From JAAZIN01 sp964441025 (GTDB lineage Bacteria > Bacillota > Dethiobacteria > DTU022), in the NCBI GenBank assembly GCA_964441025.1, contig CAYTXG010000003.1:62001-126000 (forward strand): a stretch of 64,000 nt of DNA, read 5' to 3'. Positions 1 through 8,680 of the stretch are shown one piece after another. The notes beneath the pieces were generated by a model. The model was given only the letters and a program-made list of their open reading frames with translations, was not told the origin of the DNA and ran no database searches. Numbering within the stretch: the first letter of the stretch is position 1; each line of letters starts with the position of its first letter. Both the position numbers and the translations under genes were made by a program.

Positions 1-746
1 AGGTCTCCCGCCGGTCCGCCGCGCAGCCCCGCCTCCCCGCCGCCCTGAATTCTCAAGCGAGTTCCGTGGGTCACTCCGGGAGGTATTTTTACCTCTATGG
101 TCCGCTCCCGGACAATCCTGCCCTGCCCGCGGCAAGCGGGGCAGGGTTCCTTCACCACGGTACCCCTGCCGGAACAATGAAGACAGGTTTGCACATTAAC
201 CATGCGCCCAAAAAGGGTGTCGCGGGTGACCTGCTGCTGGCCGGTGCCCCCGCAGGCGGGGCATTTCTCGGGCCTGGTTCCCGGGCGGGCCCGGCTGCCT
301 TTGCATTCGGGGCAGATCTCGGTACGGGGCACTTTGATCTCCTTCACCCCGCCGCTGTAGGCATCTTCCAGGGTGATCTCGAGATCATAGCGCAGGTGCT
401 GCCCCTGCTCCGGCCCGGGTGGGCGTCGCCGTCCAAAGCCGCCTATGCCGCCGAAAAAGTCTTCAAATATGCTTTCAAAACCTCCGAAACCGCCAAAGCC
501 GCCGGCGCCGGCACCAAACCCGGCATCATGACCGAAGTGGTCGTAGCCTTCCCTCTTCTGGGGGTCGGAGAGTACTTCGTAAGCCTCGTTGATTTCCTTA
601 AATTTTTCTTCAGCAAGGGGATCATCTTTGTTGAAGTCCGGGTGATATTTGCGCGCCAGCTTGCGGTAAGCTTTTTTAATTTCATCAGCCGAAGCGGTTC
701 GCTCAATACCGAGAACTTCATAGTAATCCCTTTTCTTACCAGACAT
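1..746 (-). CDS. dnaJ: Chaperone DnaJ, 3' end cut by window
   Basis: Hsp40 co-chaperone that delivers unfolded protein to DnaK and stimulates its ATPase in the cytoplasm. The frame reads from an ATG at 746 to the window edge without a stop (about 248 residues). It begins MSGKKRDYYEVLG and carries the J domain with the HPD triad (KYHPDFN), a Gly/Phe-rich stretch (GFGGFGGFESIF), and four zinc-binding Cys motifs: CPECKGSR, CPACGGTG, CLHCSGRG and CPACRGQG. The first motif ends in SR rather than the usual SG. The start of the C-terminal substrate domain (IPPGVTHGTRLRI) follows. It is the last visible gene of the hrcA-grpE-dnaK-dnaJ operon; the rest lies outside the window. Confidence 0.96.
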   Translation of the reverse strand, partial: MSGKKRDYYEVLGIERTASADEIKKAYRKLARKYHPDFNKDDPLAEEKFKEINEAYEVLSDPQKREGYDHFGHDAGFGAGAGGFGGFGGFESIFEDFFGGIGGFGRRRPPGPEQGQHLRYDLEITLEDAYSGGVKEIKVPRTEICPECKGSRARPGTRPEKCPACGGTGQQQVTRDTLFGRMVNVQTCLHCSGRGTVVKEPCPACRGQGRIVRERTIEVKIPPGVTHGTRLRIQGGGEAGLRGGPAGD

Positions 747-878
747 CTAGCCTATCATCCCCTCTGAACAGGAAGCCTTTTCTGCTCCGCCAATCATTTA
801 TCCCCTGATTTCTCCACCGGCGGGATCACCCCCCCCTGTGCCCCGTCTTGACGGGGCTGACCGGTGGGGACACGGGGT

Positions 879-910
879 GGGGACAGTCCTGCGCTTTCAG
901 TCCTGTCCCC
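879..910. repeat. Inverted repeat in dnaK-dnaJ gap
   Basis: The 223-bp gap between dnaK and dnaJ contains an 8-bp inverted repeat, GGGGACAG (879-886) and CTGTCCCC (903-910), around a 16-nt loop. A second small hairpin (CCCCGTC/GACGGGG, 841-856) lies just downstream in transcription order. Neither has a clear T-run on the minus strand, so an mRNA processing or stability element inside the operon, or a decayed dispersed repeat, is more likely than a terminator. No gene is seen in the gap. Confidence 0.5.
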
Positions 911-969
911 TTACATAACCCTCTCTGCGCCGGCCCTCGTTTTCCAGAACATCAGAAAATTTAAGGGGA

Positions 970-2832
970 TCAGTTGTCCCCGGCATCATCTTTAACATTG
1001 TAATCGGCGTCAACAACATTTTCATCCCCGCCTGCAGGCCCCGCTTCATCCGCTGTTCCCTGGCCTTCCGCTGCGCCGGCGTCTCCGGCCTGCTGCGCGC
1101 GGGCCTGTTCATACAGTTTCGCCGAAAGTTCGTGGAGATAGCCGTTCAGCTTCTCCGTGGCCTGGTTGATCTTCTCAAGATCCTCACCGCGGGCCGCCTC
1201 TTGCAGCTCCGCCGCCGCCTTGCGAGCCTCATCGGCTTTGTCAGGCTCAATCTTGTCGCCAAGGTCTTTTAAGGTCTTTTCCGCCTGGTATGCCAGTGCA
1301 TCGGCCTTGTTTCGCGCCTCGGCCAGCTCCTGCCACTTGCGGTCATCCTCAGCGTAAGCTTCCGCATCGTGAACCATTTTATCGATCTGATCCTTTTCCA
1401 GGCCGCCCGAGGAGGTAATGGTGATATGCTGCTCCTTGCCGGTAGCCATATCCTTGGCTGAGACATTGACAATCCCGTTGGCATCTATATCGAAACTCAC
1501 CTCGATCTGCGGCATGCCCCGCGGCGCCGGCGGGATCCCGTCCAGCATGAAACGGCCCAGGGTCTTGTTGTCAAATGACCTTGACCGCTCCCCCTGCAGC
1601 ACATGGATCTCCACGCTCGTCTGGTTGTCGGCGGCAGTGGAAAAGATCTGTTTTTTGTTTGCCGGAATGGTGGTGTTGCGATCAATAATCCTGGTGAAGA
1701 CATTGCCCAGCGTTTCAATACCCAGGGAGAGCGGGGTCACGTCGAGCAGCAGGATATCCTTGGCCTCACCGGCCAGCACCGCTGCCTGGTAGGCGGCGCC
1801 CAGGGCCACCACCTCGTCGGGATTAACCCCCTTATGGGGCTCCTTGCCCAGAAGTTTGCGGATGGCCTCCTGGACCGCCGGAATGCGCGTTGAACCGCCC
1901 ACAAGAATGATGTCGTCAATCTGATCCGGTTCCAGGCCGGCGTCGGAGAGCGCCTGGCGGGTCGGCCCCATAGTTTTCTCAACAAGATCGGCGGTAAGCT
2001 CCTCGAACTTGGCCCGCGTCAGGGTCATCTCGAGATGCTTCGGCCCCGCCTGCGTTGCAGTGATAAAGGGGAGATTTAGATCTGTGGAGGTTACCGAGGA
2101 GAGCTCCACTTTTGCTTTCTCCGCCGCCTCCTTGAGACGCTGCAGGGCCATCCGGTCCTGAAGCAGATCGATCCCCTGATCTTTTTTGAATTCGGCGGCC
2201 ACGTAATTCATGATCCGCTCGTCAAAATCGTCGCCCCCCAGGCGGTTGTTGCCGCTGGTGGCCAGAACCTCAACCACATTGTCACCCAGCTCCAGCAGGG
2301 AAACATCAAAGGTGCCGCCTCCGAGGTCAAACACGAGGATCTTCTGCTCACCTTTTTTGTCCAGGCCGTAAGCAAGAGCCGCGGCTGTAGGTTCATTGAT
2401 AATCCGCAGCACTTCCAGCCCGGCTATGGTCCCGGCATCTTTCGTGGCCTGACGCTGGCTGTCGCTGAAGTAGGCCGGCACAGTAACCACCGCCCGGGTA
2501 ACACTCTCCCCCAGATAATTTTCAGCATCGGTTTTCAGTTTCTGCAGAATCATCGCGGCTATCTCCTGGGGGGTGAACTTCTTGCCGTCAATGTCTACCT
2601 GGTGCCCCGTCCCCATTTCCCGCTTGATGGAGAGAACGGTCTTCTCGGGATTTGTGATGGCCTGCCTTTTAGCCACCTGCCCCACCAGCCGCTGGCCGTC
2701 CTTGGTAAAGGCCACCACTGACGAGGTCAGACGGCTCCCCTCGGCGTTCGGTATTATTTCAGGTTCGCTTCCCATGAGCGCTGCAATGGCCGAATTTGTC
2801 GTGCCCAGATCAATCCCAACTACTTTACCCAT
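970..2832 (-). CDS. dnaK: Chaperone DnaK (Hsp70)
   Basis: ATP-driven Hsp70 chaperone, 620 residues, the usual size for Gram-positive DnaK. The nucleotide-binding domain starts GKVVGIDLGTTNSA and includes the phosphate motif FDLGGGTFDVS and the adenosine motif ILVGGSTRIP. The linker DVTPLSLGIETLG leads into the substrate-binding beta domain and helical lid. The tail is acidic (GGDENVVDADY). The ATG at 2832 follows AAAGGAGGTATTTGGG. It sits 47 bp after grpE in the operon and works with the DnaJ and GrpE products. Heat-shock control is expected through HrcA at the upstream CIRCE. Confidence 0.98.
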   Translation of the reverse strand: MGKVVGIDLGTTNSAIAALMGSEPEIIPNAEGSRLTSSVVAFTKDGQRLVGQVAKRQAITNPEKTVLSIKREMGTGHQVDIDGKKFTPQEIAAMILQKLKTDAENYLGESVTRAVVTVPAYFSDSQRQATKDAGTIAGLEVLRIINEPTAAALAYGLDKKGEQKILVFDLGGGTFDVSLLELGDNVVEVLATSGNNRLGGDDFDERIMNYVAAEFKKDQGIDLLQDRMALQRLKEAAEKAKVELSSVTSTDLNLPFITATQAGPKHLEMTLTRAKFEELTADLVEKTMGPTRQALSDAGLEPDQIDDIILVGGSTRIPAVQEAIRKLLGKEPHKGVNPDEVVALGAAYQAAVLAGEAKDILLLDVTPLSLGIETLGNVFTRIIDRNTTIPANKKQIFSTAADNQTSVEIHVLQGERSRSFDNKTLGRFMLDGIPPAPRGMPQIEVSFDIDANGIVNVSAKDMATGKEQHITITSSGGLEKDQIDKMVHDAEAYAEDDRKWQELAEARNKADALAYQAEKTLKDLGDKIEPDKADEARKAAAELQEAARGEDLEKINQATEKLNGYLHELSAKLYEQARAQQAGDAGAAEGQGTADEAGPAGGDENVVDADYNVKDDAGDN

Positions 2833-2879
2833 CCCAAATACCTCCTTTAAAATTCGCAGTTGTTATTCTGTATTTGTAT

Positions 2880-3506
2880 TTAGCATTGCCCCTGCATTAC
2901 CTTAACTTTGGTGTGGCGCAGAACTCGATCTTTGTAAAGATAGCCTTTTTCAAGCTCCTCCACCACGCTGCCCGGATCGCCCTCGCCTGACGCAATTTGC
3001 ATCACGGCATCATGGTAATGGGGATCAAACTGCTTTCCCACAGCCTCGATCTCAACAACGCCTTCCTGCTCAAGCAACTGCTGCAGCTGTTTCCGGATCA
3101 TTAACAGCCCCTGAAGGTATGACTCCGGGACGCTCTCATCGTCAGAAGCCGTTATCTGGGCCCTCTCCAGATTGTCAAGAACGGGCAGCAGCCTTTTCAA
3201 AAAATCTGAAAGGCCGTATGCCCTGATCTCCTCTTCCCTCATCCGGCTGATACGGCGAAAATTTTCGAGATCGGCCTGCTTCCGCTGAGCCAGGCAGATG
3301 AGTTCATCCTTTTCGCGGGCCCAGGCTGCTTCTGCAACATGAGATTCCGACCCGCCCGGGGCCGTCTCCGCACTGCCGCCGCTTTCCTGCGCCGCCCCTG
3401 CGGCGGAGCCCTCTGCTGCAGGCGCTCCAGTTAAATTATCCCCATCCCCTGGAAAAACCCCGGCTGCATTTTCCGGATTGGCGGCATCCTTTTTCTCCTT
3501 TTCCAT
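2880..3506 (-). CDS. grpE: Nucleotide exchange factor GrpE
   Basis: GrpE dimerises and releases ADP from DnaK. The protein is about 208 residues. An acidic, low-complexity N-terminus (residues 1-75, Ala/Gly/Glu rich) precedes the long coiled-coil helix (KQADLENFRRISRMREEEI) and the head region containing VLDNLERA, with the C-terminal signature KGYLYKDRVLRHTKVKV. The second ATG (3506) is preferred over the one at 3512 because GGAG lies 7 nt before it but directly against the first. It lies between hrcA and dnaK. Confidence 0.95.
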   Translation of the reverse strand: MEKEKKDAANPENAAGVFPGDGDNLTGAPAAEGSAAGAAQESGGSAETAPGGSESHVAEAAWAREKDELICLAQRKQADLENFRRISRMREEEIRAYGLSDFLKRLLPVLDNLERAQITASDDESVPESYLQGLLMIRKQLQQLLEQEGVVEIEAVGKQFDPHYHDAVMQIASGEGDPGSVVEELEKGYLYKDRVLRHTKVKVMQGQC

Positions 3507-3546
3507 AACCATGCTCCTGTTCCTCTATGATTTGACCGTCCAACGG

Positions 3547-4584
3547 CTAGAGATCGGAACTCAGCGTCCTGTTAAGCTGATCCACCAGGCGGTGCAAGAC
3601 GGCGATAATCCAGCGGTAGTTCATCCGTGTGGGCCCGAGCACTCCCACGGTGCCGATAACCCGCTCATCGATCTTGTAAGCGGCCGTAATCAGGCTGCAC
3701 TCGTGAATATCCTTGCACTCATTTTCCGTACCGATTTTAACTACTATGCCTTCTTCAGACAAGCCTTTTTCCAAAATTTCAAATAAAAGTGATTCCTGCT
3801 CAAACAGGGAGAGCATCCGGTGGATTTTTTCCACGCTTTTAAATTCCGGCTGGTTCAGAATATTGGTGGTCCCCCCCAAAAATACCCGGGCCTGCTGCTC
3901 CTCCCTGAGGCTCTCTTCCAGCAAAATAAAAGCCTGCTCCAGAATCTCAAGACGCCTGAAAAGATCGCGCTTCAGTTCGTTTATCAGCGAGGTGGTAACC
4001 TGATCGATAGTCAGCCCGAAAAGCTTCTGGTTGAGGTAAGTGACAACCTGGTGCAGCTCCGCCGGGGAGAGACTCTGGTTCAGCTCGATAACCTTGTTCT
4101 TGATAAAACCGCTTTCAGTAATCAGCACCACCAGCCCCCTGTTCTCGTCAAGGGGCAGAATCCGCATCTGTTGAAAAGTGCTTTTCTGAAATTGCGGCCC
4201 CATGATCAGGGTAGTCTGGTTTGTCACCGAAGAGAGAACCCTTACCGCATTGGAGATGATCTGCTCTATTTCCCGCATCTTTTCAAGGCTTAAGGAGCGG
4301 CTGATGGAGCGTTCCTCTTCATCACCAAGTTTGCCCCTGGCCATGAGATGATCCACATAATAACGGTAACCTCTTTGGGAGGGGATGCGCCCGGCAGAGG
4401 TGTGCGGCTGTTCCAGGTAGCCCATTTCCTCAAGATCGGCCATTTCATTGCGTATTGTTGCTGAGCTCAGCCCCATGCGGTAAGCGCGGGCTACCGTTCG
4501 CGAGCCCACGGGGTCAGCCGTCTGAATATGATTGGCCACAACAGCATGCAGAATCTGCTTTTTTCTCTCGTTAAGAATCTCCAT
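3547..4584 (-). CDS. hrcA: Heat-inducible transcription repressor HrcA
   Basis: Repressor of class I heat-shock genes that binds CIRCE; its activity depends on GroE in Bacillus. The protein is 345 residues with an N-terminal winged helix (NERKKQILHAVVANHIQTADP, residues 3-23; SSATIRNEMADLEEMGYL) followed by the GAF-like dimerisation domain. The frame extends to a GTG at 4620, but that codon overlaps the CIRCE. The ATG at 4584 has AAGGGGGGACGGCAG just upstream and matches the family N-terminus. First gene of the operon and so autoregulated. Confidence 0.96.
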   Translation of the reverse strand: MEILNERKKQILHAVVANHIQTADPVGSRTVARAYRMGLSSATIRNEMADLEEMGYLEQPHTSAGRIPSQRGYRYYVDHLMARGKLGDEEERSISRSLSLEKMREIEQIISNAVRVLSSVTNQTTLIMGPQFQKSTFQQMRILPLDENRGLVVLITESGFIKNKVIELNQSLSPAELHQVVTYLNQKLFGLTIDQVTTSLINELKRDLFRRLEILEQAFILLEESLREEQQARVFLGGTTNILNQPEFKSVEKIHRMLSLFEQESLLFEILEKGLSEEGIVVKIGTENECKDIHECSLITAAYKIDERVIGTVGVLGPTRMNYRWIIAVLHRLVDQLNRTLSSDL

Positions 4585-4609
4585 CTGCCGTCCCCCCTTT
4601 GCCGCGGTG

Positions 4610-4636
4610 TTAGCACTCACGGATGAAGAGTGCTAA
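4610..4636 (-). promoter_or_regulatory. CIRCE operator of the hrcA operon
   Basis: A perfect 9-bp inverted repeat, TTAGCACTC (4610-4618) and GAGTGCTAA (4628-4636), separated by 9 bp. This is the canonical HrcA operator. It lies between the predicted promoter and the hrcA start, so it would be in the 5' UTR. Confidence 0.98.
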
Positions 4637-4646
4637 TCTCTCTAAC

Positions 4647-4675
4647 AAAATATCATCCGGCCGGGGTTTTGTCAA
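4647..4675 (-). promoter_or_regulatory. Sigma-A promoter of hrcA operon
   Basis: On the minus strand TTGACA (4670-4675) and TATTTT (4647-4652) are separated by 17 bp. The expected start of transcription falls directly next to the CIRCE, consistent with repression by HrcA. Confidence 0.85.
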
Positions 4676-4688
4676 GGATTTTATCCCT

Positions 4689-4949
4689 TTATGTTGCACC
4701 GGAGGGGCGAAGCAGCCTGTCCCACCATTGCCGTAGCGCGGCGCAGAGTTCGCCCGTATGCAGGCAGGTTGATCTGCCAGCAAAAGTAATCACCAGAGCC
4801 TCCTGAGGACCCATCCGGATAGAGAAAGCCTCATGATTGCACTCGCAGGACAGCAGACCTGTAATGCCCAGCTCGGCAAGGTTGAGGCCGGCGTAAACAA
4901 GTGCGGCGGCAAGCAGCAGAGCTGCCAGAGAAATGGTTAATTCGCGCAT
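4689..4949 (-). CDS. Small membrane-anchored hypothetical protein
   Basis: 86 residues. One strongly hydrophobic segment (about residues 5-35, LAALLLAAALVYAGLNLAEL) is followed by a short domain containing CECN and a further Cys pair. I do not recognise the family. It begins 61 bp downstream of spoIIP on the same strand and ends just before the hrcA promoter, so it may be co-transcribed with spoIIP. Codon usage resembles its neighbours. A role in sporulation is only suggested by position. Confidence 0.6.
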   Translation of the reverse strand: MRELTISLAALLLAAALVYAGLNLAELGITGLLSCECNHEAFSIRMGPQEALVITFAGRSTCLHTGELCAALRQWWDRLLRPSGAT

Positions 4950-5010
4950 GAGATCTGCCCCCCGGGTACAGTCGATCCCTATTAACTTTTACGTAAAGGG
5001 TTTGGAATAT

Positions 5011-6222
5011 TCAATCCCGCATAAAAAAGATGTAGTAGGTGCGGGCCAGGGCCTCGGCAAGGTAAGGGAGGGAGCGCAGCGCCTCATCAATACTGTTTTC
5101 ATGGCCGCCCACTTCGATCAGCAGAGCACAGGGGTGCAGGTCCTGGTTATAGGTAAAATTTCGCTCATAAAGGCCTCTGGAAAGGCCCGGTAAAACTGCC
5201 TCCAGTTCTTTATCCAGGACCAGGGCCAGCCGCAGGTTTTCCTGGTACAGGGGGTTATGGCTGCCGACAACGAGGAGGATCGCTGCATAGTCCTCCCCCC
5301 CCAGCCTGGCTGTGGTCTTGTCCCTGGCGACGCCGTCGCGGTGCAAATCGATGATCATCTTGATCCCGCTGTTGCCGGCAAGTTTCCCCTCGATCACCGG
5401 TCGGATCTTGCTGTAGGAATAACTCCGCGGCTGATCATAAACACCGCAATGGTGGAGCACCTGCAGACCGTAGTTTTCCTCGAGCAGCCTCACCAGCTTT
5501 TCGCCAACGGTGACAACAGTACCGCCTGATGAAGCGGGATCCCCGGAAGAGACAATAAAAGCCTCGCTGGCGTGAGTGTGAAAAAGTAAAATCGGTGCGT
5601 CTCCGTAATCCGGAATCGGAAAGGGAAAGAGCGAGCCTCCCCAGGGGGGGGCAGCCGGATCAGCAGGCTGAACCGGTAAGTCCGGCTCACTGCCGCCCGG
5701 TGCATCGGCGGAGGGCGAGCACTGCACCGGCAGGGAAACCCGGGGGGCCCCCCCAAGCTCAAGCTCCAGAACAGTGCAGGGATCGCGGGGATCAATGCCC
5801 GTCAGGAAGCGCACCATCACGCAGATAGACCCGTAAATCTGCCCGTCACCGGAAAAGGGGGGCGGCTCGAGACCCGGTATTTCATATCCCAGAATCTGCT
5901 GTAAAAAACGGGAGTACGGACTATCCGCACTCCGCCACCCGGGCTCACGCTTATCGCCCGGCTCAGGAGAGCCCGGCGCCTGCTGAAGAACCGGAGGCCG
6001 GATCAAACCGCAGTAGCTAAGCAGAAGCAGGAGCAGAAGCAGCGTCGCGGCGGCAACGATCTTCTGTCGCCGCGACAGTGTTGGGACAGCTTTCTGCCTG
6101 CGCTTGCTTCTCCTTCCGACAAAAACATAGGCCCCACCCCGGCTTTTTCGCCCGGGGGTGCCCCGCCGGTCCGGCGGGCTCGTCCGTCCCGGCCTCCCTG
6201 TGATTGTTTTACGATTCAACAA
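5011..6222 (-). CDS. spoIIP: Stage II sporulation protein P
   Basis: Peptidoglycan amidase/endopeptidase of the SpoIID-SpoIIM-SpoIIP engulfment machine. 403 residues: a basic, Pro-rich cytoplasmic N-terminus, one membrane helix (about residues 54-70, VAAATLLLLLLLLSYCGLI), a Pro/Gly-rich linker, then the catalytic domain from about residue 205. Family motifs are ILLFHTHASEAF (zinc-site His and Glu), MIIDLHRDG and LIEVGGHENS. The start is TTG after GGAGGAGAT; the next TTG is equally possible. Its place beside hrcA resembles Bacillus, where spoIIP also sits near the hrcA-dnaK locus. Confidence 0.93.
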   Translation of the reverse strand: MLNRKTITGRPGRTSPPDRRGTPGRKSRGGAYVFVGRRSKRRQKAVPTLSRRQKIVAAATLLLLLLLLSYCGLIRPPVLQQAPGSPEPGDKREPGWRSADSPYSRFLQQILGYEIPGLEPPPFSGDGQIYGSICVMVRFLTGIDPRDPCTVLELELGGAPRVSLPVQCSPSADAPGGSEPDLPVQPADPAAPPWGGSLFPFPIPDYGDAPILLFHTHASEAFIVSSGDPASSGGTVVTVGEKLVRLLEENYGLQVLHHCGVYDQPRSYSYSKIRPVIEGKLAGNSGIKMIIDLHRDGVARDKTTARLGGEDYAAILLVVGSHNPLYQENLRLALVLDKELEAVLPGLSRGLYERNFTYNQDLHPCALLIEVGGHENSIDEALRSLPYLAEALARTYYIFFMRD

Positions 6223-6316
6223 ATCTCCTCCGCCGGCTGCAGAATAATTAAATATATGCGGAGGAAAAATTATTTATGCGGTGGGCTGGACAGGCTCAGG
6301 AACAGGATCGGCTCTT

Positions 6317-6682
6317 CTACACCTCCCCGCGGTAGCGCTTTATCGCATCTTTCAGCGCATCGGCAGCCAGGTTGGAGCAGTGCATTTTCAGCGGCGGCAG
6401 CCCGCCCAGTTCGCGGGCGACAGCTTCGTTCGTCACCTGCTGTGCCTCATCCAGGGTCTTCCCCTTGATCATTTCCGTAAGCATGCTGCTGCTGGCAATG
6501 GCGGCACCGCAGCCGAAGGTCTGGAATGTAACATCGATGATCTTTCCTTTTTCGATCTTCAGGAAGATCTTCATCGTGTCACCGCATTTGAAGCTTCCAG
6601 CCTCTCCGACAACATCCGGATCGGACATCGCCCCCACATTGCGCGGGTTGGTGAAATGATCGATTACTTTATCATTGTACAT
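6317..6682 (-). CDS. iscU: Fe-S cluster scaffold IscU/NifU
   Basis: Scaffold on which [Fe-S] clusters are built with sulfur from the adjacent cysteine desulfurase. With the ATG at 6682, preceded by AAAGGAGGTACTGCAG, the product is 121 residues, typical of clostridial IscU. The three ligand cysteines are present at C33 (KCGDTM), C58 (FGCGAAIASSSM) and C102 (MHCSNLA), and the conserved Asp at D35. The longer frame to 6748 overlaps iscS and is not needed. Third gene of iscR-iscS-iscU, 16 bp after iscS. Confidence 0.95.
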   Translation of the reverse strand: MYNDKVIDHFTNPRNVGAMSDPDVVGEAGSFKCGDTMKIFLKIEKGKIIDVTFQTFGCGAAIASSSMLTEMIKGKTLDEAQQVTNEAVARELGGLPPLKMHCSNLAADALKDAIKRYRGEV

Positions 6683-6698
6683 TCTGCAGTACCTCCTT

Positions 6699-7865
6699 TT
6701 AGCTCTGCCCGGGATAAAGCGCAGACATCCTGCGCAGCCTCCCTGCAAGGGGCGAAATCACAGCCAGAAGAGATTCCACATCTGCGTCACTGTTACCCAG
6801 GCCCAGGGTCAACCTCAGGGAACCGCGGGCAAGCTGCTGCTCCTGACCCATGGCCAGCAGGACATGCGAAGGCTCCAGGGAGCCCGAGGTGCAGGCGGAG
6901 CCGCTGGAGGCGGCAATCCCCTCCAGATCCAGCCCCAGAAGCAGCGCTTCACCCTCGATATAATTGAAGCTTACATTGACATTGCCCGGCAGGCGGGATG
7001 TTGGATGCCCGTTAAGAACAACATCGCCCATCTCAAGAAGCCCCGCAATAAGCCTGTCCCGCAGCGCCCGCAGGCGCTCACTCTTATGGGGCATCTCCTC
7101 AACAGCCAACTCCAGGGCACGCGCCAGTCCCACAATGCCGGCGACATTCTCGGTGCCCGGGCGCATCCCCCGTTCCTGGCCGCCCCCGCGGTAAAGCGGC
7201 GCCGGAGAAATATTTTGGCGGACGTACAGAGCGCCCACGCCCTTGGGTCCGTTAAACTTATGCGCAGAAAGGGAGAGCAGGTCAATGTTCATCTCGCGGA
7301 CATCCATGGGAATCTGGCCCACCGCCTGAACGGCATCGGTGTGAAAAATGATCCCTCGCTCCCGGGCCAGCGCCCCAACAGCGGCCACAGGTTCAATTGT
7401 GCCCACTTCGTTGTTGGCCGTCATGATGGAGATAAGAAATGTCTCCGGTGTCAGCGCCTGTTTTATACTTTCAGGATCAACTGCGCCGCAGCGGTCCACC
7501 GGCAAAAATGTCACCTTGAACCCTTCACCGGCAAGCTCCCTGCAGACGTCAAAAACAGCGTGGTGCTCTATGGAGGAGGTGATCAGGTGCCCCTTTTTCT
7601 TCTGCTGCAGCGCCGTGCCCTTGATGGCGATGTTGTTTGCCTCTGTTCCTCCCGAGGTAAAAAATATTTCCTCACTGCCGGCGCCCAGGGCCAGTGCTGT
7701 CTTCTCCCGCGCCAGGGCAACGGCCGAGCGGGCCTCCCGGCCCGCAGAATGCATGCTGGAGGGATTGCCAAATATCCCCTGCAGGTAGGGGAGCATGGCT
7801 TCCAGCACCTCTTCACGCAGCGGCGTTGTAGCCGCATGATCCAGGTAGATCTGCCCTTTCGGCAA
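6699..7865 (-). CDS. iscS: Cysteine desulfurase
   Basis: PLP enzyme that converts cysteine to alanine and passes persulfide sulfur to IscU. 388 residues. Visible motifs: YLDHAATTP at the N-terminus, FTSGGTEANN, the catalytic His region SSIEHHAV, the PLP lysine SAHKFNGPKG, and the mobile active-site Cys loop SSGSACTSGSLEPSHV. The short loop is that of the NifS/IscS group I type. The start is TTG at 7865, 8 nt after GGAGG. Middle gene of the isc operon, presumably regulated by the upstream Rrf2 protein. Confidence 0.96.
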   Translation of the reverse strand: MPKGQIYLDHAATTPLREEVLEAMLPYLQGIFGNPSSMHSAGREARSAVALAREKTALALGAGSEEIFFTSGGTEANNIAIKGTALQQKKKGHLITSSIEHHAVFDVCRELAGEGFKVTFLPVDRCGAVDPESIKQALTPETFLISIMTANNEVGTIEPVAAVGALARERGIIFHTDAVQAVGQIPMDVREMNIDLLSLSAHKFNGPKGVGALYVRQNISPAPLYRGGGQERGMRPGTENVAGIVGLARALELAVEEMPHKSERLRALRDRLIAGLLEMGDVVLNGHPTSRLPGNVNVSFNYIEGEALLLGLDLEGIAASSGSACTSGSLEPSHVLLAMGQEQQLARGSLRLTLGLGNSDADVESLLAVISPLAGRLRRMSALYPGQS

Positions 7866-7894
7866 AATGCAAACCTCCTTCCCGGTTCACCGGT

Positions 7895-8329
7895 CTATTC
7901 ACTGAATATGCCCGCCTCTGTTCCGATCAGATCCTCCAGGTAAACGCTGTCAAGGACCTCGTTGATCCGGTCCCGCAGTTTTTCCCAGACATGGCGGGTC
8001 CTGCAGGCTTCGCCGCGGTGGCAGCGCAGCTCCCGCCCTTCATGCTCAGCAAGACAATTCACCGGAACAATGGGGCCTTCCACGGCACGCACTATATCTC
8101 CCACATTGATCTGCCCCGGCGGCCGCAGCAGATAGTAACCCCCCCTGGCGCCCCTGACACTGCCGATAAGCCCGGCTTTGCGCAAATCGGGAAATATCTG
8201 TTCAAGAAAATGAAAGGATATCCCCTCGCTTTTTGCAATCTCCCGCAGCGGAAGCGGGCCCAGGCGATCATGAAGAGCAAGCACAGCCATAGCCCGAACA
8301 CCATACTCCACCCTGGCTGACAGCTTCAA
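7895..8329 (-). CDS. iscR: Rrf2-family regulator, IscR-like
   Basis: Winged-helix repressor that in this family senses the Fe-S cluster (IscR) or cysteine (CymR) status of the cell. 144 residues from a TTG at 8329, chosen because GGAGG lies 9 nt upstream and the peptide then begins with the family sequence (M)KLSARVEYGVRAM. The helix-turn-helix and wing are LREIAKSEGISFHFLEQIF and VRGARGGYYLLRP. Three cysteines (CLAEHEGRELRC, then EAC) match the cluster-ligand region of Rrf2 proteins. First gene of the isc operon, so IscR rather than CymR is favoured. Confidence 0.9.
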   Translation of the reverse strand: MKLSARVEYGVRAMAVLALHDRLGPLPLREIAKSEGISFHFLEQIFPDLRKAGLIGSVRGARGGYYLLRPPGQINVGDIVRAVEGPIVPVNCLAEHEGRELRCHRGEACRTRHVWEKLRDRINEVLDSVYLEDLIGTEAGIFSE

Positions 8330-8409
8330 AAAATCACTCCTCCAGCTAAATCCTGACTGAAACACTCGGGATTGCCTTTAAAAAAAAGCACTCCTGCTTT
8401 CTGGTAAAA

Positions 8410-8438
8410 ATAATAGCACCGCTTTTCAGCGCTGTCAA
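8410..8438 (-). promoter_or_regulatory. Promoter of iscR-iscS-iscU
   Basis: Minus-strand TTGACA (8433-8438), a 17-bp spacer and TATTAT (8410-8415), about 80 bp upstream of the iscR start. The leader could hold an IscR operator, but I do not see an unambiguous one. Confidence 0.8.
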
Positions 8439-8611
8439 GGGCACATACCGTGTGCTTTCCAAGCCGGTACAGAGAGGAACCTTCCCCGCCGGGGCTTCTG
8501 TTCCCACCGGGCCGCCAATCCGGTTAAGACCCCTCCCCGGCATTATAATATGCGCCCCCGGCAAAAAGATTCCGCCCCCGCCCCTTCATGGAGATCATCG
8601 GGAGGGATAAA

Positions 8612-8640
8612 TTGACCCGGCCGCCCCACTCTGTTATATT
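8612..8640 (+). promoter_or_regulatory. Promoter of aconitase gene
   Basis: TTGACC (8612-8617), a 17-bp spacer and TATATT (8635-8640) lie 40 bp before the aconitase ATG. It is divergent from the isc promoter. The stretch 8439-8611 between them shows no gene. Confidence 0.7.
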
Positions 8641-8680
8641 TTAACCAATTGCATAAGCGCGGAAAGAGGGGAACAAAGGC

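Noticed and set aside
66..767. Long plus-strand frame opposite dnaJ
   Set aside because: It is antisense to a clear DnaJ reading frame with all motifs; it has no ribosome site and matches no family.
3522..3551. Further copy of the 29-bp element between grpE and hrcA
   Set aside because: It contains ACCGTCC and short CTCTA/TAGAG arms, but the core differs and the arms are only 5 bp; too weak to claim.
6675..7943. 422-codon plus-strand frame opposite iscS
   Set aside because: Shadow of the GC-rich iscS gene; composition is His/Arg/Gln rich with no domain.
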